Origin: Candidatus Homeothermus arabinoxylanisolvens
GTDB taxonomy: Bacteria; Bacteroidota; Bacteroidia; Bacteroidales; Muribaculaceae
DNA length: 64,000 nucleotides
Reading direction: 5' to 3'
Assembly (NCBI GenBank): GCA_001689405.1
Contig: LUJO01000060.1
Coordinates: 55,295-119,294 of the forward strand
The translations under genes were made by a program, and so were the position numbers. Shown in pieces: positions 58,944-64,000 of the stretch. Numbering within the stretch: the first letter of the stretch is position 1; every line of letters begins with the position of its first letter. The notes under the pieces are model-generated. The model was not told the DNA's origin. It made no database searches and worked only from the letters and a program-made list of their open reading frames with translations.

Positions 58944-60629
58944 ATGATGAAACGACGTAATTCACTGTTGGGCCGTGGTGTTGTAATAGCTTTTGTGGGT
59001 GTGCTCGCGTTAAGCGCAATTGCGGCCACGCGCAGCAACAAGGCTGAGATTACACGCAATCTCGATATATTCAATGCCCTTTATAAGGAGCTGCAGACCA
59101 ATTATGTGGACTCTATCGATGCCGAGAAGTCGATCAATACGGCCATTGCAGCGATGTTAAACGACATCGACCCGTATACCGAGTATTTCCCCGCAAGCGC
59201 TCAGGAAGACCTGACCATGATGACGTCGGGTGAATATGCCGGCATAGGTTCGCTTATTGTCGAGAAACCCGGACAAGGGGTGTTTATATCCGAGCCTTAT
59301 TTCGGCACTCCCTCGCAGGAAGCCGGGCTGAAGGCCGGCGACCTCATCATGATGATTGACAACGACACCGTGACCTCTTGGCACAGCGCTCAGGTGAGCG
59401 AGCGCCTCAAAGGACAGGCCGGTACACCGTTGAAAGTTACGGTAAAGCGCCCTTATGTGCAGGACTCCATAATCACGTTTGAGCTGGTGCGTCGTAAGAT
59501 ACAGATGCCTGCCGTGCCCTACTACGGAGTTGTTAAGGATAATATAGGTTACATATATCTTACGTCGTTTACCGACAAGGCTGCCAATGACGTGCGCAAT
59601 GCGCTTATAGAACTGAAAAAAGACCCGCATGTGAAGTCGATTGTGCTCGACCTTCGCGGCAACAGAGGCGGCCTGCTCGAAGCTGCGGTGAAGATTGTGA
59701 GCCTCTTTGTGCCTAAGAATACCGAGGTATTGCGTACCCGTGGCAAAGGGCTCCTTAATGAGAAGGTATACAAGACCACATCTGCTCCGATCGATACGAA
59801 GATACCTCTGGCCGTGTTTATCGACGGCGCTTCCGCGTCAAGCTCCGAGATTACGGCCGGTGCGCTTCAGGATCTTGACCGGGCCGTTATTATCGGAAGC
59901 CGCTCATTCGGCAAGGGCCTTGTGCAGTCTACCCGCCAGTTGCCTTACGACGGCATGCTTAAAGTGACCATAGCCAAGTACTACATACCGAGCGGACGAC
60001 TTATACAGGCTATCGACTACAGCCACCGTAATCCCGACGGCTCGGTGGCCCGCATACCTGACTCGCTTACGAGCGTGTTCAAGACCGTGCATGGCCGCGA
60101 AGTACGCGACGGCGGCGGCATAACTCCCGATGTGCCCATCGATTACGGCGAAGTAAATCGTCTTACCTACAACATAGTCAGCGACAACTGGGCGTTTGAT
60201 TACGCCACGAAGTTTGCCGCTGAACATCCTGTCATCGTTCCGGCCGAGGAGTTTGACATAACCGACTCTATATTCACCGACTTCAAGTCATTCATAAATC
60301 CCGACAAGTTCAATTACGACAAGGCTTGCGAGCAGATGGTGACAGCGCTCAAGAAGACCGCCGAGGTCGAGGGCTATATGAACGACTCGGTAAAGAAAGA
60401 GCTTGATGTCATCGAAAAGCTGCTCAAGCATAATCTCGGTCATGACCTTGACAATAACCGTGACGATATAGTGGACATTCTTGCCGGCGAGATAATAAAG
60501 CGCTACTATTATCAGGAGGGGCAGGTGATACAGACCCTCAAGCGTGATGCGGCTCTCGATTCTGCGGCCGTGATACTCAACGACAAGTCACGTTACACAT
60601 CTATACTATCACCCCGAAAAAAGTCGTGA
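58944..60629 (+). CDS. S41 family C-terminal processing protease
   Basis: The protein has 561 residues. A signal or anchor segment (about 9-27) is followed by an N-terminal helical part, a PDZ domain (about 90-175, EAGLKAGDLIMMIDNDTV) and the S41 catalytic domain. The active-site blocks are VLDLRGNRGGLLEAAV, FIDGASASSSEITAGALQD (Ser) and SRSFGKGLVQ (Lys). A long C-terminal extension with charged helices follows. These proteases trim or degrade exported proteins. Its stop is 4 bases before mfd. Confidence 0.93.
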   Translation: MMKRRNSLLGRGVVIAFVGVLALSAIAATRSNKAEITRNLDIFNALYKELQTNYVDSIDAEKSINTAIAAMLNDIDPYTEYFPASAQEDLTMMTSGEYAGIGSLIVEKPGQGVFISEPYFGTPSQEAGLKAGDLIMMIDNDTVTSWHSAQVSERLKGQAGTPLKVTVKRPYVQDSIITFELVRRKIQMPAVPYYGVVKDNIGYIYLTSFTDKAANDVRNALIELKKDPHVKSIVLDLRGNRGGLLEAAVKIVSLFVPKNTEVLRTRGKGLLNEKVYKTTSAPIDTKIPLAVFIDGASASSSEITAGALQDLDRAVIIGSRSFGKGLVQSTRQLPYDGMLKVTIAKYYIPSGRLIQAIDYSHRNPDGSVARIPDSLTSVFKTVHGREVRDGGGITPDVPIDYGEVNRLTYNIVSDNWAFDYATKFAAEHPVIVPAEEFDITDSIFTDFKSFINPDKFNYDKACEQMVTALKKTAEVEGYMNDSVKKELDVIEKLLKHNLGHDLDNNRDDIVDILAGEIIKRYYYQEGQVIQTLKRDAALDSAAVILNDKSRYTSILSPRKKS

Positions 60630-60633
60630 CGCA

Positions 60634-63600
60634 ATGGACTTGGAGCAGTTATGCGCCAAGATGCTGACCGCCTCGCGGAAAAAAGCGGTCTTGAGCGCAC
60701 TTGAAGACAGCGCCGTAAGGCGTGTGACCATGTACGGGCTTGCCGGCTCGTCGGCGCCTATGCTTATGGCTTCGTTGCCTCCTCTGTCGGGGCCGGTACT
60801 TGTGGTGGGCGACTCGCTTGACGATGCCGGTTATCTGTATCACGACCTTTCGAGGGCGCTTGGCGAAAGCGCCGTGCTCATGTTTCCGTCAGGCTACAAG
60901 CGCTCCATAAAGTACGGACAGCCTGAACCTCCGTCGCAGATCATGCGCACCGAGGTACTCAACCGCTGGGGTGTCGACGCGGCACTGCGCTATGTCGTCA
61001 CATATCCCGAGGCTTTGGCCGAAAAGGTAGCGTCGCGCGATACTATAGACGAACATACCTTGAGGTTGGCGACGGGCTCGTCGGCCGACATTACCGAGAT
61101 AAAGAAGTGGTTGCGTGAAAACGGGTTTGAGGAGGTGGACTATGTGTACGACCCGGGACACTTTGCCGTGCGCGGCTCAATTCTTGACATATTCGGTTAC
61201 AGCTACGAAGAGCCTTTCCGCATAGACTTCTTCGGCGACGATATAGAGTCGATACGCAGCTTCAATATAGAGACCCAGCTGTCGGAACGTAAGTTTGACG
61301 ACATATCCGTCACCTCCAATGTCACTTCAAGTTCTGAAGGGTCGCTGCTCGACTACATTTCGCGCGACACTCTGATATGGATGCGCGACCCCGCTTATAC
61401 CGTGGACCGTATTAAGTCCATTGCGGGCGAGTCGTTCAGCAGCAGTGCGCTGATAGCCGACGAGGGCGACGCATCGGCCATGTCGCAGGTTGTCGATCCC
61501 GAACGGTTTGCCGATGAGCTTGGCGGCTTTAAGCTGGTGTCGTTCACGTCGGCGCTCGATGTACCGTCAGGAACCGGCACGGCTATCGGCTTCGGATGCA
61601 CGCCACAGGGCATATATCATAAGAATTTCGATCTTATAAGTGACTCTTTCGGCAAATTGCTGGCCGACGGATACACCATATATATACTGAGTGACTCGGA
61701 GAAGCAGATAGAACGTCTGCGGGCCATATTTGCCGACCGCGGCGACGATATATCGTTCACTTCGGTCATAACCACTGTCCATGAGGGCTTTGTGGATCAT
61801 GCCGTGAAGATGTGTGTGTTTACCGACCACCAGATTTTTGACCGCTTCCATAAATATAATCTGAAGAGCGACCGCGCCCGTTCGGGCAAGCTTGCCTTGT
61901 CGCTGAAAGAGCTCGGCCAGATAGAACCGGGCGACTATATAGTCCATGCCGACCACGGAGTAGGGCGTTTCGGCGGCCTTATACGCACCGAGGTCAACGG
62001 CCGCATGCAGGAGATGATCAAATTGGTGTATCTTAACAACGACCTGCTGCTTGTAAGCATACATTCACTCCACAAACTGTCGAAGTATCGCGGTAAGGAG
62101 GGTGTGGAGCCCCGCATAAACCGCCTCGGTTCGGGTGCGTGGAACAAGATGAAGGACCGCACCAAGTCCAAGCTCAAGGATATAGCGCGCGACCTCATCA
62201 AGCTCTATGCCGCCCGTAAGGATGAGAAAGGCTATGCCTACTCGCCCGACAGCTATCTGCAGCAGGAGCTTGAGGCGTCGTTTCTGTATGAGGATACGCC
62301 TGACCAGCTTACGGCCACTCAGGCTGTGAAGGCCGACATGGAGTCGGCTCGCCCCATGGACCGCCTTGTGTGCGGCGATGTCGGTTTCGGCAAGACCGAA
62401 GTGGCCATACGTGCGGCCTTTAAGGCGGCCACCGACAACAAACAGACTGCGGTGCTTGTGCCGACTACCGTACTTGCCTACCAGCACTACAATACGTTTA
62501 AGGACCGGCTTAAAGACTTTCCCGTAAGGGTGGAATATCTGTCGCGAGCGCGCTCGGCCAAAGATGTGAGGCTGATACTCGCCGATCTTGCCGAAGGCAA
62601 AATAGACATACTTATAGGCACACATAAGATAATAGGCAAAGATGTGAAGTTTAAGGACCTCGGCCTTCTTATTGTCGACGAGGAGCAGAAGTTTGGCGTG
62701 GCTGTCAAGGAGAAACTGAAGCAGCTGAAGACAAATGTCGACACCCTTACCATGTCGGCGACGCCGATACCGCGCACGCTGCAGTTCTCGCTCATGGGCG
62801 CCCGCGACCTTTCGGCCATAACCACGCCCCCGGCCAACCGATATCCCATACTTACTTCGCTCAACGCGTTGAACGATGATATAATCACCGAGGCCGTGAA
62901 TTTCGAGATGTCGCGCAACGGTCAGGTGTTTATCGTGAATCCGCGCATTGAGGGGCTTTATGACCTTGAGGCCATGGTGAAGCGTCTTGTGCCCGACGCG
63001 CGTACTATCGTGGCACACGGCCAGATGCCGCCCGAAAAGCTTGAAAAAGCCATAATGGATTTTTCCAATCACGATTACGACGTACTGCTTGCCACCACTA
63101 TAATAGAGTCGGGCATAGACATGCCCAATGTCAACACTATAGTCATAAATGACGCGCACAAATTCGGCTTGAGCGAGTTGCATCAGCTCCGCGGGCGAGT
63201 AGGACGCAGTTCGCGCAAGGCGTTCTGTTATCTTCTTGTTCCGCCTCATGTGCCGTTGACGCCTGTCGCGCGTCGCCGTCTTCAGGCCATAGAGAGTTTC
63301 AGCGAACTCGGCAGCGGCATACACATAGCCATGCAGGACCTCGACATACGCGGCGCCGGCAATCTGCTCGGAGCCGAACAGTCGGGCTTCATAGCCGACC
63401 TCGGTTACGAAACATATCAGCGCATACTCAAAGAAGCCGTGATGGAGTTGAAAAACGAGGAGTTTGCCGACACGCTTACCGCTTCCGACGGCACGTCCGG
63501 CGATGAGGAGTTTGTGGCCGACTGTGCTGTGGAGAGCGATATGGAGCTTCTGCTTCCGCCCGATTATGTGCCGCAGGAGAGCGAGCGTATAAGTCTGTAT

Positions 63601-63978
63601 AAGGAACTCGACGGCATAGAGCGCGAGCTTGACCTGCAGCGTTTCAGAATGCATCTTGAGGACCGTTTCGGCAAGATACCCAAAGTCACCTCCGAGCTGC
63701 TCCGTGTGCCGCGTCTGCGTTATCTTGCACGGCGTCTCGGTATAGAGAAGATTGTGCTTAAACAGGAGCAGATGTACATGTATTTTGTCGACGACAACAA
63801 TAAGGCTTACTACCAGTCACCCATGTTCGGCCGTATATTGAATTACCTTCAGGCTCATCCGCGACGTTGCCGTATAAGGGAGAAAAACGGACGCCGCAGT
63901 CTTGCCATCGCCGATGTGCCCACGGTGGAGGAGGCAGTGTCGCTGCTTCAGGAGATACTGTCGCTTAACTCGATATGA
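60634..63978 (+). CDS. mfd: Transcription-repair coupling factor Mfd
   Basis: The protein has 1114 residues, the normal length. The N-terminal UvrB-like part is at about 1-400, the RNA polymerase-interacting CarD-like domain at about 430-500 (GDYIVHADHGVGRFGGL), and the RecG-like translocase follows. Walker A is CGDVGFGKTEVAIRAAF near 580, the DEEQ box is LIVDEEQKFGV near 685, and the later motifs are TTIIESGIDMP and QLRGRVGRS. The TRCF C-terminal domain is complete. Mfd removes stalled RNA polymerase and recruits UvrA. Confidence 0.96.
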   Translation: MDLEQLCAKMLTASRKKAVLSALEDSAVRRVTMYGLAGSSAPMLMASLPPLSGPVLVVGDSLDDAGYLYHDLSRALGESAVLMFPSGYKRSIKYGQPEPPSQIMRTEVLNRWGVDAALRYVVTYPEALAEKVASRDTIDEHTLRLATGSSADITEIKKWLRENGFEEVDYVYDPGHFAVRGSILDIFGYSYEEPFRIDFFGDDIESIRSFNIETQLSERKFDDISVTSNVTSSSEGSLLDYISRDTLIWMRDPAYTVDRIKSIAGESFSSSALIADEGDASAMSQVVDPERFADELGGFKLVSFTSALDVPSGTGTAIGFGCTPQGIYHKNFDLISDSFGKLLADGYTIYILSDSEKQIERLRAIFADRGDDISFTSVITTVHEGFVDHAVKMCVFTDHQIFDRFHKYNLKSDRARSGKLALSLKELGQIEPGDYIVHADHGVGRFGGLIRTEVNGRMQEMIKLVYLNNDLLLVSIHSLHKLSKYRGKEGVEPRINRLGSGAWNKMKDRTKSKLKDIARDLIKLYAARKDEKGYAYSPDSYLQQELEASFLYEDTPDQLTATQAVKADMESARPMDRLVCGDVGFGKTEVAIRAAFKAATDNKQTAVLVPTTVLAYQHYNTFKDRLKDFPVRVEYLSRARSAKDVRLILADLAEGKIDILIGTHKIIGKDVKFKDLGLLIVDEEQKFGVAVKEKLKQLKTNVDTLTMSATPIPRTLQFSLMGARDLSAITTPPANRYPILTSLNALNDDIITEAVNFEMSRNGQVFIVNPRIEGLYDLEAMVKRLVPDARTIVAHGQMPPEKLEKAIMDFSNHDYDVLLATTIIESGIDMPNVNTIVINDAHKFGLSELHQLRGRVGRSSRKAFCYLLVPPHVPLTPVARRRLQAIESFSELGSGIHIAMQDLDIRGAGNLLGAEQSGFIADLGYETYQRILKEAVMELKNEEFADTLTASDGTSGDEEFVADCAVESDMELLLPPDYVPQESERISLYKELDGIERELDLQRFRMHLEDRFGKIPKVTSELLRVPRLRYLARRLGIEKIVLKQEQMYMYFVDDNNKAYYQSPMFGRILNYLQAHPRRCRIREKNGRRSLAIADVPTVEEAVSLLQEILSLNSI

Positions 63979-64000
63979 CAACAATGGAGCTTGTCGACGT
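63975..64000 (+). CDS. Start of a downstream gene, cut by the window edge
   Basis: An ATG at 63975 overlaps the mfd stop (ATGA) and reads MTTMELVD up to the end of the window. The overlap suggests translational coupling with mfd. Nothing can be said about its function. Confidence 0.4.

Noticed and set aside
62065..63654. A 529-residue open frame opposite mfd
   Set aside because: It is a shadow of the high-GC third-position pattern of mfd; its composition (Tyr, His, Arg rich) matches no protein family.
1..64000. CRISPR array or tandem repeat array
   Set aside because: No regularly spaced direct repeats with unique spacers were seen. The only repeats are the inverted-repeat element, duplicated tRNAs and the island ends.

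Overview
The window looks like a chromosome segment of a Bacteroidales bacterium, most likely Muribaculaceae (the gut S24-7 group). Supporting signs are a SusC/SusD pair, a NigD-like lipoprotein, C10, C1B and C69 peptidases, mid-range GC, and promoters of the Bacteroidota type (TTG-N19/20-TAnnTTTG). That promoter form is clearest in front of three stable-RNA units. The species call is inference from gene content only.

Layout. 1-4.8 kb: a tRNA-Glu/rpsT/tRNA-Glu unit, recO, the SRP RNA with a possible second small RNA beside it, a secreted C10 protease, two tRNA-Asn genes, and two copies of a dispersed inverted-repeat element. 4.8-16.7 kb: housekeeping and cell-wall genes, namely a polyprenyl synthase, DNA polymerase I, an operon of a NamZ-type muramidase, a sodium symporter and a WYL regulator, a DUF2851 protein, rlmN-recF-DUF721, and a small protein with 11-residue repeats. 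16.9-24 kb: an export system (TolC, HlyD, two ABC-2 permeases) meeting a TPR sensor kinase tail to tail. 24-33.6 kb: leftward genes for a RecD-like helicase, CysS, DUF3467, NigD-like, an ABC ATPase, TcdA, a C1B peptidase, QueC, QueF and a C69 dipeptidase. 33.8-39.8 kb: a SusC/SusD/lipoprotein nutrient-uptake operon. 40-48.6 kb: an M48 protease, then a leftward cluster of formyl-CoA transferase, oxalyl-CoA decarboxylase, an AEC-family carrier and a single-chain pyruvate:ferredoxin oxidoreductase. This reads as an oxalate-degradation module: the carrier would exchange oxalate for formate, and Frc and Oxc would activate and decarboxylate oxalate with use of a proton.

48.8-52.9 kb is a decayed mobile region. 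A SusC gene with a frameshift in a T-run is cut off at a ~113-bp direct repeat. The second copy of that repeat contains the 3' end and terminator of tRNA-Met. Between the repeats lie a DUF4143 ATPase, an acetyltransferase pseudogene, a small membrane protein and a PcfK-like pseudogene. No integrase remains.

53-64 kb: a membrane-anchored GNAT protein, a membrane-bound AraC regulator, an unrecognised membrane protein with a split zinc ribbon, a second AraC regulator, a CatA-like acyltransferase, an S41 protease, mfd, and the start of one more gene.

I found no CRISPR array, complete transposon or rRNA. The parts most worth follow-up are the oxalate module, the tRNA-Met relic, the loss of proofreading residues in PolA, the possible RNA beside SRP RNA, and the membrane zinc-ribbon protein.
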